Assembly: GCF_051401765.1 (NCBI RefSeq)
Contig: NW_027480568.1
Location: 682,001-746,000 of the forward strand
Source: Calliopsis andreniformis
Taxonomy: Eukaryota > Arthropoda > Insecta > Hymenoptera > Andrenidae
Direction of reading: 5' to 3'
DNA length: 64,000 nucleotides
Made by a program: the position numbers and the translations under genes. The notes under the pieces were generated by a model. The model saw only the letters and a program-made list of their open reading frames with translations. It searched no databases and had not been told where the DNA came from. Position 1 is the stretch's first letter. Every line of letters begins with the position of its first letter. Below are positions 26,538-37,250 of the stretch, in pieces.

Positions 26538-29500
26538 ACATTGAGGACTGAGTGTTGAGTGTCCAGTGATGAGAATTGATGTTTGTGGATAGAGGTTTGA
26601 AGATTGCAGATTGAGTATTGAGCATTGAAAACTGTGAATTGAGGATATTCTATTGAGGATTGAGGATTGTCAACTGATTGTTGAGGACTGAGGGCTGACG
26701 ATTGAGGATTCAGGATTGAGGATTCAGAATTGAGGTTTGAGGACTGAGGATTGAGGATTGAAGATTGATTATTGAGGATTGAGGATAGAGAATTGAGGAT
26801 TGTGGATTGAGGATTGAAGATTGAGGATTGGGTCTTGAGGATTGAAGAATGAGGATTGAGGATTGAGGATTGAGGATTGAGGATTGAAGATTGAGTATTG
26901 AGGATTGAAGATTGAGGATTGAAGACTGAGGATTGAGGATTGAGTATTGAGGATTGAGGATTGAGGATTAAAGATTGAGTATTGAGGATTGAAGATTGAG
27001 GATTGTGGATTGAAGATTGAGTATTGAGGATTGAGGGTTGAGGATTGAGGATTGAAGATTGAGAATTGACGATGAGGTTTGAGGACTGAGGACTGAGGAT
27101 TGAGGATTGAGAATTGAGGATTGAGGATTGAGGATTGAGGATTGAAGATTGAGGATTGGGTATTGAGGATTGAACATTGAGGATTGAGGATTGAGGATCG
27201 AGGATTGCGGATTGAGGATTGAAGATTGAATATTGATGATTGAAGATTGAGGATTGAGGATTGAGGGTTGTGGATTGAGGACGAGGACTGAGTGTTGAGT
27301 ATTGATGTTTGAGGTCTGATGGTTGAGGATTGAGGATTGAGAATTGAGGATTGAGGATTGAGGATTGAAGATTGAGGATTGGGTATTGAGGATTGAAGAA
27401 TGAGGATCGAGGATTGAGTATTGATGATTGAGGATTGAAGATTGAGTATTGGGGATTGAAGACTGACGATTGAGGATTTAGGATTGAGGGTTGAGGATTT
27501 AGTATTGAGAATTGAGGATTGAGGATTGAGGATTGAAGGTTGAGGATTGGGTATTGAGGACTGAGGACTGAGGATTGAGAATTGAGGATTGAGGATTGAG
27601 GATTAAATATTGAGTATTGAGGATTGAGGATTGAGGGTTGAAGTTTGAGTATTGAGGATTGAAGATTGAGGATTGAGGATTGAGGATTGAGGATTGAGGA
27701 TTGAAGATTGAGGATTGGGGACTGAGTGTTGAGGGTTGAGTAATGAGAATTGATGTTTGTGGATGGAGATTTGAAGATTGAAGATTGAGGATTGAGTATT
27801 GAAAGCTGAGAATTCAGGATATTCTATTGGGTATTGAGAATTTTGTATTGATGGTTGAGTATTGAGGATTGATGGTTGAGTGTTGTGTGTTGAATATTGA
27901 GGATTGGCGGATTGAGTATTGAAGATTGAGGACTGAGGACTGAGGATTGAGTATTGAGGAATGAGGATTCAGTATTGAGGATTGAGGATTTAAGAGTATT
28001 GATGAGTGAAGATTGCGGATTTATTATTGAGGGTTTAGTTTTGAGGACGAGGACTTAGGGATGTGGATTGAGGTTTGAGGACAGAAGATTGAGGATTGAG
28101 GATTGAGAATTGATAATTGAAGATTGAGGATTGAAAATTTAGGATTGGGTATTGAGGATTGAGGATTGGGGATTGAGGATTTAGTATTGGAGGTTGATTA
28201 TTTAGGATTGAAGATAGAGGGTTGAGGATTGAGGTTTGAGGAATGAGGTTTGAGGATTGAGGATTGAGGATTGAGGATTGATGATTGAGTATTGAAGGTT
28301 GAGGATTGATGACAGAGGATTGACGATTGAGGATTGAGGATTGAGTGTTGAGGATTGAAGATTGAGTGTTGAGGATTGAGTGTTGAGGAGTGAGGATTGA
28401 GTGTTGAGGATTGAGGATGAGGGCTCAGGTTTGAGGTTTGAGGTTTGAGTATTGAATCCTGAGAATTCAGGATATTCTGTTGAGTATTGAGAATTCAGGA
28501 TTGATGGTTGAGTATTGAGGATTGAGGATTGAGGATTGAGGATTGAGTATTGAAGATTGAGGATTGAGGAATGAGGTTTGAGGATTGAGAACGATGGCTG
28601 ATGGTTGAGGGTTGAGGTTTTAGGACTGAGGACTGAGGATTGAGGATTGAGAATTGAGGATTGAGGATTGAGGATTGAAGATTGGGGATTGAAGATTGAG
28701 TATTGAGGATTGAAGATTGAGTATTGACGATTGAAGATTGAGGATTGAGTGTTGAGGGTTGAGGTTTGCGTACGAGGACTGACGGTTGAGGATTGAGGTT
28801 TGAGGATTGAGGGATGAGGACTGAGGACTGAGGACAGAGGATTGAGGATGGAGCATTGATGATTGAAGATTGAGGACTGGGGATTGAGGACTGAAGATTG
28901 AGGATTAAGGATAGAGGATTGGTGATTGAGGATCTAGGACTGAATATTGATTATTGAGGATTAAAGATTGAGGATTGAGGATTGAGAATTGAGAATTGAG
29001 AATTGAGGATAAGGACTGAGGGTTGAGGATTGAGGTTTGAGGAATGAGGATTGAGGATTGAGGATTCAGGATTGAAGATTGAGTATTGATGATTGAAGAT
29101 TGAGGATTGAGAATTGAGGGTTGAGGATTGAGGACGAGGACTGACGGTTGAGGAATGTAGTTTGAGGATTGAGGATTGAGGATTGAGTATTGAGGATGGG
29201 GACTGGGGTTTGAGGATTGAGGTTTGAGGAATGAGGATTGAGGATTGAGGATTGAGGATTGAGGATTGAGGATTGAGTATTGAAGGTTGAGGATTGATGA
29301 CTGAGGATTGAGGATTGCGGATTGACGATTGAGGATTCAGGATTGAGGGTTGAAGGTTGAGTGTTGAGGATTGAAGGTTGAGGATTGACGATTGAGGATT
29401 GAGGATTGAGGATGAAGGCTGAGGTTTGAGGTTTGAGGTTTGAGGTTTGAGTATTGAATCCTGAGAATTCAGGATGTTCTATTGAGTATTGAGAATTGAG

Positions 29501-31332
29501 GATTGATGGTTTAGTATTGAGGATTCAGGATTGAGGATTGAGGATTGAGTATTGAAGATTGAGGATTGATGGTTGAGGATTTAGAATTGAGGATTGAGGA
29601 TTGAGGATTGAGGATTGAAAATTGAGTATTGAGGATTGAAGATTGAGGACTGAGGAATAAAGATTGAGGATTGAGGATGAGGGCTGAGGGTTGAGGATTG
29701 AGGCTTGAGGACTGAGGACTGAGGATTGAGGATTGAGAATTGAGGATAGAGGATTGAGGATTGAAGATTGAGGATTGGGTATTGAGGATTGAAGAATGAG
29801 GATTGAGGATTGAGGATTGAGGATTGAAGATTGAAGATTGAGTATTGAGGATTGAAGATTGAGTATTGAGGATTGAGGATTGAGGATTGAGGACTGAGGA
29901 TTGAGGATTGAGGATTGAGAATTGAAGATTGAGGACTGAGGACTGGGGATTAAAGATTGAGTGTTGAGGATTGAAGATTGAGGATTGATGATTGGGGATT
30001 GAGGATTGAGGATTGAGGATTGAGGATTGAGTATTGAAGGCTGAGGATTGATGATTGAGGATTGAGGATTGAGGATTGAGGATTGAGTATTGAGGACTGA
30101 GGGTTGAAGATTGAGGATTGATGATTGAGGATTAAAGATTGAGTATTGAGGATTGAAGATTGAGAATTGAGGATTGAGGATTGAACATTGAGGACTGAGT
30201 GTTGAGTGTTGAGTGATGAGAACTGATGTTTGTGGATAGAGATTTGAAGATTGCAGATTGAGTATTGTGTATTGAAAACTGTGAATTGAGGATATTCTAT
30301 TGAGGATTGAGGATTGTCACCTGATTGTTGAGGACTGAGGGCTGAAGATTGAGGATTCAGGATTGAGGATCCAGAATTGAGGTTTGAGGACTGAGGATTG
30401 AGGATTGAGGATTGAAGATTGAGTATTGAGGATTGAAGATTGAGGATTGAGGACTGAGAATTGAGGATTGAGGATGAGGGCAGAGGGTTGAGGATTGAGG
30501 TTTAAGGACTGAGGACTGAGGATTGAGGATTGAGAATTGAGGATTGAGGATTGAGGATTGAAGATTGAGGATTGGGTATTGAGGATTGAAGAATGAGGAT
30601 TGAGGATTGAGGATTGAGGATAAAGGATTGTGGATTGAAGATTGAGGATTGGGTTTTGAGGATTGAGGATTGAGGATTGAGTATTGAAGGCTGAGGATTG
30701 ATGATTGAGGATTGAGGATTGAGGATTGAGGATTGAGTATTGAGGACTGAGGGTTGAAGATTGAGGATTGATTATTGAGGATTAAAGATTGAGTATTGAG
30801 GATTGAAGATTGAGAATTGAGGATTGAGGATTGAACATTGAGGACTGAGTGTTGAGGGTTGAGTGATGAGAATTGATGTTTGAGGATAGAGATTTGAAGA
30901 TTGCAGATTGAGTATTGTGTATTGAAAACTGTGAATTGAGGATATTCTATTGAGGATTGAGGATTGTCACCTGATTGTTGAGGACTGAGGGCTGAAGATT
31001 GAGCATTCAGGATTGAGGATTCAGAATTGAGGTTTGAGGACTGAGGGCTGAAGATTGAGCATTCAGGATTGAGGATTCAGAATTGAGGTTTGAGGACTGA
31101 GGATTGAGGATTGAGGATTGAAGATTGAGTATTGAGGATTGAAGATTGAGGATTGAGGATTGAGAATTGAGGATTGAGGATGAGGGCTGAGGGTTGAGGA
31201 TTGAGGTTTAAGGACTGAGGACTGAGGATTGAGGATTGAGAATTGAGGATTGAGGATTGAGGATTGAAGATTGAGGATAGGGTATTGAGGATTGAAGAAT
31301 GAGGATTGAGGATTGAGGATTGAGGATAGAGG
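26538..31332 (+). repeat. Higher-order unit, copy 2 (~4.8 kb)
   Basis: This block carries the A module at 26,578, A/C chimera at 27,752, module D at 28,112, inverted repeats at 28,454 and 29,456, and A modules at 30,225 and 30,875. These correspond one for one with copy 1. Around 30,985-31,100 a short stretch containing GAGCATT and CAGAATT is repeated directly, a small local duplication absent from copy 1. The piece 27,318-29,690 has a further close copy at 44,903-47,275. Confidence 0.8.
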
Positions 31333-32970
31333 ATTGAAGATTGAGTATTGAGGATTGAAGATTGAGGATTGAAGACTGAGGATTGAGGATTGAGTATTGA
31401 GGATTGAGGATTGAGGATTAAAGATTGAGTATTGAGGATTGAAGATTGAGGATTGTGGATTGAAGATTGAGTATTGAGGATTGAGGGTTGAGGATTGAGG
31501 ATTGAAGATTGAGAATTGACGATGAGGTTTGAGGACTGAGGACTGAGGATTGAGGATTGAGAATTGAGGATTGAGGATTGAGGATTGAGGATTGAAGATT
31601 GAGGATTGGGTATTGAGGATTGAACATTGAGGATTGAGGATTGAGGATCGAGGATTGCGGATTGAGGATTGAAGATTGAATATTGATGATTGAAGATTGA
31701 GGATTGAGGATTGAGGGTTGTGGATTGAGGACGAGGACTGAGTGTTGAGTATTGATGTTTGAGGTCTGATGGTTGAGGATTGAGGATTGAGAATTGAGGA
31801 TTGAGGATTGAGGATTGAAGATTGAGGATTGGGTATTGAGGATTGAAGAATGAGGATCGAGGATTGAGTATTGATGATTGAGGATTGAAGATTGAGTATT
31901 GGGGATTGAAGACTGACGATTGAGGATTTAGGATTGAGGGTTGAGGATTTAGTATTGAGAATTGAGGATTGAGGATTGAGGATTGAAGGTTGAGGATTGG
32001 GTATTGAGGACTGAGGACTGAGGATTGAGAATTGAGGATTGAGGATTGAGGATTAAATATTGAGTATTGAGGATTGAGGATTGAGGATTGAAGTTTGAGT
32101 ATTGAGGATTGAAGATTGAGGATTGAGGATTGAGGACTGAGGATTGAGGATTGAAGATTGAGGATTGGGGACTGAGTGTTGAGGGTTGAGTAATGAGAAT
32201 TGATGTTTGTGGATGGAGATTTGAAGATTGAAGATTGAGGATTGAGTATTGAAAGCTGAGAATTCAGGATATTCTATTGGGTATTGAGAATTTTGTATTG
32301 ATGGTTGAGTATTGAGGATTGATGGTTGAGTGTTGTGTGTTGAATATTGAGGATTGGCGGATTGAGTATTGAAGATTGAGGACTGAGGACTGAGGATTGA
32401 GTATTGAGGATTGAGGATTCAGTATTGAGGATTGAGGATTTAAGAGTATTGATGAGTGAAGATTGCGGATTTATTATTGAGGGTTTAGTTTTGAGGACGA
32501 GGACTTAGGGATGTGGATTGAGGTTTGAGGACAGAAGATTGAGGATTGAGGATTGAGAATTGATAATTGAAGATTGAGGATTGAAAATTTAGGATTGGGT
32601 ATTGAGGATTGAGGATTGGGGATTGAGGATTTAGTATTGGAGGTTGATTATTTAGGATTGAAGATAGAGGGTTGAGGATTGAGGTTTGAGGAATGAGGTT
32701 TGAGGATTGAGGATTGAGGATTGAGGATTGATGATTGAGTATTGAAGGTTGAGGATTGATGACTGAGGATTGAGGATTGAGGATTGAGGATTGAGGATTG
32801 AGGATTGAAGATTGAGTGTTGAGGATTGAGTGTTGAGGAGTGAGGATTGAGTGTTGAGGATTGAGGATGAGGGCTGAGGTTTGAGGTTTGAGGTTTGAGT
32901 ATTGAATCCTGAGAATTCAGGATATTCTGTTGAGTATTGAGAATTCAGGATTGATGGTTCAGTATTGAGG
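31333..32970 (+). repeat. Higher-order unit, copy 3 (partial)
   Basis: This matches 26,883-28,520 of copy 2 at an offset of 4,450 bp: A/C chimera at 32,202, module D at 32,562, inverted repeat at 32,904. The match ends near 32,970, just after the inverted repeat, where the sequence switches to material resembling 25,840-26,300. Confidence 0.75.
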
Positions 32971-33594
32971 ATTGAGGATTGAGGATTGAGGATTGAGAAT
33001 TGAGGATAGAGGATTGAGGATTGAAGATTGAGGATTGGGTTTTGAGGATTGAGTATTGAGGATTGAGTATTGAAGGCTGAGGATTGATGATTGAGGATTG
33101 AGGATTGAGGATTGAGGATTGAGTATTGAGGACTGAGGGTTGAAGATTGAGGATTGATGATTGAGGATTAAAGATTGAGTATTGAGGATTGAGGATTGAA
33201 GATTGAGAATTGAGGATTGAGGATTGAACATTGAGGACTGAGTGTTGAGGGTTGAGTGATGAGTATTGATGTTTGAGGATAGAGATTTGAAGATTGCAGA
33301 TTGAGTATTGTGTATTGAAAACTGTGAATTGAGGATATTCTATTGAGGATTGAGGATTGTCACCTGATTGTTGAGGACTGAGGGCTGAAGATTGAGCATT
33401 CAGGATTGAGGATTCAGAATTGAGGTTTGAGGACTGAGGATTGAGGATTGAGGATTGAGGATTGAAGATTGAGGATTGGGGATTGAGGATTGACGATTGA
33501 GGATTGAGTATTGATGATCGAGAATTGAGGATTGAGGATTGGAGGTTGAGTATTGAGGATTGAAGATTGAGTATTGAGGGTTGAAGATTGAGGG

Positions 33595-35117
33595 TTGAGG
33601 ATTGAGGTTTGAGGACTGAGGACCGAGGATTGAGGATTGAGGATTGAGGATTGAGGATTGAGGGTTGAGGGTTGAGGATTGAGTATTGAAGATTGAGGAC
33701 TGAGGATTGATGATTAAAGATTGAGTACTGAGGATTGAAGATTGAGGATTGATGATTGAGGATTGGGTATTGAGGATTGAAGAATGAGGATTGAGGATTG
33801 AGGATTGAGGATAGAGGATTGAGGATTGAAGATTGAGGATTGGGTTTTGAGGATTGAGTATTGAGGATTGAGTATTGAAGGCTGAGGATTGATGATTGAG
33901 GATTGAGGATTGAGGATTGAGGATTGAGTATTGAGGACTGAGGGTTGAAGATTGAGGATTGATGATTGAGGATTAAAGATTGAGTATTGAGGATTGAAGA
34001 TTGAGAATTGAGGATTGAGGATTGAACATTGAGGACTGAGTGTTGAGGGTTGAGTGATGAGTATTGATGTTTGAGGATAGAGATTTGAAGATTGCAGATT
34101 GAGTATTGTGTATTGAAAACTGTGAATTGAGGATATTCTATTGAGGATTGAGGATTGTCACCTGATTGTTGAGGACTGAGGGCTGAAGATTGAGCATTCA
34201 GGATTGAGGATTCAGAATTGAGGTTTGAGGACTGAGGATTGAGGATTGAGGATTGAAGATTGAGTATTGAGGATTGAAGATTGAGGATTGAGGATTGAGA
34301 ATTGAGGATTGAGGATGAGGGCTGAGGGTTGAGGATTGAGGTTTAAGGACTGAGGACTGAGGATTGAGGATTGAGAATTGAGGATTGAGGATTGAGGATT
34401 GAAGATTGAGGATAGGGTATTGAGGATTGAAGAATGAGGATTGAGGATTGAGGATTGAGGATAGAGGATTGAAGATTGAGTATTGAGGATTGAAGATTGA
34501 CGATTGAGTATTGTGGATTGAAGATTGAGTATTGAACATTGAGGACTGAGTGTTGAGTGTTCAGTGATGAGAATTGATGTTTGTGGATAGAGGTTTGAAG
34601 ATTGCAGATTGAGTATTGAGCATTGAAAACTGTGAATTGAGGATATTCTATTGAGGACAGAGGATTGTCAACTGATTGTTGAGGACTGAGGGCTGACGAT
34701 TGAGGATTCAGGATTGAGGATTCAGAATTGAGGTTTGAGGACTGAGGATTGAGGATTGAAGATTGATTATTGAGGATTGAGGATTGAGAATTGAGGATTG
34801 TGGATTGAGGATTGAAGATTGAGGATTGGGTCTTGAGGATTGAAGAATGAGGATTGAGGATTGAGGATTGAGGATTGAGGATTGAAGATTGAGTATTGAG
34901 GATTGAAGATTGAGGATTGAAGACTGAGGATTGAGGATTGAGTATTGAGGATTGAGGATTGAGGATTAAAGATTGAGTATTGAGGATTGAAGATTGAGGA
35001 TTGTGGATTGAAGATTGAGTATTGAGGATTGAGGGTTGAGGATTGAGGATTGAAGATTGAGAATTGACGATGAGGTTTGAGGACTGAGGACTGAGGATTG
35101 AGGATTGAGAATTGAGG
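33595..35117 (+). repeat. Segment copied at 47,276-48,798 (offset 13,681)
   Basis: The A modules at 34,066 and 34,576 correspond to those at 47,747 and 48,257 at exactly 13,681 bp. The run with GAGGACC near 33,618 gives the left edge. The right edge is near 35,117, after which this copy goes to GGGTATT-type units and the other continues with GAGGATT units. Only isolated base differences were noticed. Confidence 0.75.
34024..34226 (+). repeat. Module A, representative copy (29 heptamers, 203 bp)
   Basis: Module A looks non-repetitive at first sight but splits into 29 consecutive 7-bp units. It begins with GAACATT and ends with GAGGTTT. Diagnostic units are GAGTGAT, GATGTTT, GCAGATT, GAAAACT, GTGAATT, TTCTATT, GTCACCT (or GACAACT), GATTGTT and GAGGGCT. 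I count about 60 copies, including chimeric ones. After region II the GATGTTT start positions are 21681, 22855, 25418, 26068, 26578, 27752, 30225, 30875, 32202, 33268, 34066, 34576, 35813, 36848, 38393, 38847, 39357, 40594, 42324, 42910, 43393, 44505, 45337, 47747, 48257, 49431, 50497, 51295, 51805, 53042, 54779, 55080, 55688, 57063, 57668, 58338, 58821, 59813, 60443, 61254, 61820, 62777, 63466 and 63767. Its function is unknown. It is conserved more strongly than the heptamers around it. Confidence 0.85.
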
Positions 35118-35777
35118 ATTGAGGATTGGGTATTGAGGATTGAAGAATGAGGATCGAGGATTGAGTATTGATGATTGAGGATTGAAGATTGAGTATTGGG
35201 GATTGAAGACTGACGATTGAGGATTGAGGATTCAGAATTGAGGTTTGAGGATTGAGGATCGAGGATTGCGGATTGAGGATTGAAGATTGAATATTGATGA
35301 TTGAAGATTGAGGATTGAGGATTGAGGGTTGTGGATTGAGGATGAGGACTGAGTGTTGAGTATTGATGTTTGAGGTCTGATGGTTGAGGATTGAGGATTG
35401 AGAATTGAGGATTGAGGATTGAGGATTGAAGATTGAGGATTGGGTATTGAGGATTGAAGAATGAGGATCGAGGATTGAGTATTGATGATTGAGAATTGAA
35501 GATTGAGTATTGGGGATTGAAGACTGACGATTGAGGATTTAGGATTGAGGGTTGAGGATTTAGTATTGAGAATTGAGGATTGAGGATTGAGGATTGAAGG
35601 TTGAGGATTGGGTATTGAGGACTGAGGACTGAGGATTGAGAATTGAGGATTGAGGATTGAGGATTAAATATTGAGTATTGAGGATTGAGGATTGAGGATT
35701 GAAGTTTGAGTATTGAGGATTGAAGATTGAGGATTGAGGATTGAGGACTGAGGATTGAGGATTGAAGATTGAGGATT

Positions 35778-35959
35778 GGGGACTGAGTGTTGAGGGTTGA
35801 GTAATGAGAATTGATGTTTGTGGATGGAGATTTGAAGATTGAAGATTGAGGATTGAGTATTGAAAGCTGAGAATTCAGGATATTCTATTGGGTATTGAGA
35901 ATTTTGTATTGATGGTTGAGTATTGAGGATTGATGGTTGAGTGTTGTGTGTTGAATATT
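35778..35959 (+). repeat. A/C chimeric module, representative (26 heptamers)
   Basis: The left half is A-like (GAGTAAT, GATGTTT, then GTGGATG). The right half is C-like (GAAAGCT, GAGAATT, CAGGATA, TTCTATT, GGGTATT). Copies with the GAGTAAT plus GGATGGA signature have GATGTTT at 22855, 27752, 32202, 35813, 40594, 45337, 49431 and 53042. Their spacings are 4,897, 4,450, 3,611, 4,781, 4,743, 4,094 and 3,611 bp, so this chimera marks the kilobase-scale repeat unit of regions III and IV. Confidence 0.8.
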
Positions 35960-35965
35960 GAGGAT

Positions 35966-37250
35966 TGGGGATTGAGGATCTAGGACTGAAAATTGATTAT
36001 TGAGGGTTGAAGGTTGAGGATTGAGGATTGAGTATTGATAACTGTGAATTGAGGATATTCTATTGAGCATTGAGGATTGACAATTCATTGTTGAGGCCTG
36101 AGGGCTAAAGATTGAGGATTCAGGATTGAGGATTCGGGATTGATGTTTGAGGACTGAGCATTGAGGGTTGAGGATTGAGGATTGAGGATTGACGCTTGAG
36201 GATTGAGGGTTGAGGATGGAGGATTGAAGAGAGAGGACCGCGTGTTGAGGATTGAGTGTTGAGAATTGATGTTTGAGGATTGAGATTTGAGTATTGAATA
36301 TTGTGGATTGAGTATTGAACCATGATAATTCAGGATACTCTATTGAGTATTGAGAATTGAGGATTCATGGTTGAGTATTGAGGATTGGTGGTTGAGGGTT
36401 GTGTGTTGAATATTGAGGATTGAGGATTGAGGATTGAGGATTGAGGATTGAAGATTGAGGATTGAATATTGAGTATTGACGATTGAAGATTGAGGATTGA
36501 GGATTGAGTGTTGAGGATTGAGGACGAGGACTGACGGTTGAGGATTGAGGTTTGAGGATTGAGGATTGAGGATTGATGACTGAGGATTGAGGATTGAGGA
36601 TTGAGCACTGAGAATTGAAGTTTGAGGATTGAGGATTGAGGATTGTGGGTTGAGTATTGAAGATTGAGGATTGATGACTGAGGATTGAGGATTCAGGATT
36701 GAGGATTGAGTATTGAGGACTGAGGATTGAAGATTGAGGATTGAGGATTGAGGATTAAAGATTGAGTATTGAGGATTGAAGGTTGAGGATTGAGGATTGA
36801 GGATTGAACATTGAGGACTGAGTGTTGAGGGCTGAGTGATGAGAATTGATGTTTGTGGATAGAGGTTTGAAGATTCCAGATTGAGTATTGTGTATAGAAA
36901 GCTGTGAATTGAGGATATTCTATTGAGGATTTAGGATTGTCACCTGATTGTTGAGGACTGAGGGCTGAAGATTGAGGATTCAGGATTGAGGAATCAGGTT
37001 TGAGGTTTGCGTACAGAGGATTGAGGATTGATGATTGAGGATTGAGGATTGAGGATTGAGGATCGAGGAATGAAGACTGAGGATTGGGTATTGCGGATTG
37101 AACATTGAGGATTGAGGATTGAGGATTGAGGATTGAGGATTGAGGACTGAAGATTGAATATTGATGATTGAAGATTGAGGATTGAGGAATGATGGTTGTG
37201 GATTGAGGACGAGGACTGGTGGTGGAGTATTGCTGTTTGAGGTCTGAGGA
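35966..37250 (+). repeat. 1.3-kb segment copied at 43,623-44,907 (offset 7,657)
   Basis: Module F, module B at 36,093 and the A module at 36,848 correspond to 43,623-43,640, 43,750 and 44,505. The A module here has the rare units CCAGATT and GAAAGCT with GTGTATA, also found at 44,505 and 55,688; the copy at 60,443 shares CCAGATT and GTGTATA but has GAAAACT. Confidence 0.75.
36093..36539 (+). repeat. Module B (447 bp), representative single copy
   Basis: Module B runs from GAGGCCT to the GACGGTT that follows a hexamer unit GAGGAC, giving 63 heptamers plus one hexamer (447 bp). It includes AAAGATT, CGGGATT, GACGCTT and GCGTGTT. It then has an 11-heptamer block homologous to A and C, with GAACCAT, CAGGATA and CTCTATT. 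Starts of close copies are 36093, 40874, 41321, 43750, 53322, 53769 and 59178. A more diverged relative starts near 17,966. The sequence just left of it is the 3' part of an A module (GATAACT, GTGAATT, TTCTATT). Later copies have GAGAATT where this one has GATAATT. Confidence 0.8.

Larger units (their letters stand above)
31333..36539 (+). repeat. 5.2-kb segment copied at 48,562-53,768 (offset 17,229)
   Basis: Landmarks at 31,418, 32,202, 32,562, 32,904, 33,268, 34,066, 34,576, 35,813 and 36,093 all recur exactly 17,229 bp downstream, so there is no net length change across 5.2 kb. The right edge is sharp: after GACTGACGGTT this copy continues with GAGGATT, while the other continues with GAGGCCT and starts a second module B. 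To the left, similarity fades gradually from about 31,330. Confidence 0.85.
33938..36539 (+). repeat. 2.6-kb segment copied at 38,719-41,320 (offset 4,781)
   Basis: A modules at 34,066, 34,576 and 35,813 correspond to those at 38,847, 39,357 and 40,594, and the module B start at 36,093 to 40,874. The offset is 683 heptamers exactly. The right end coincides with the junction at which the tandem module B begins in the downstream copy. Confidence 0.85.

Noticed and set aside
34024..34226. A structured non-coding RNA gene such as a tRNA in module A
   Set aside because: No cloverleaf or promoter boxes were found. The sequence is nearly C-free on one strand and cannot form extended G-C stems with itself, and it is explained fully as diverged heptamers.
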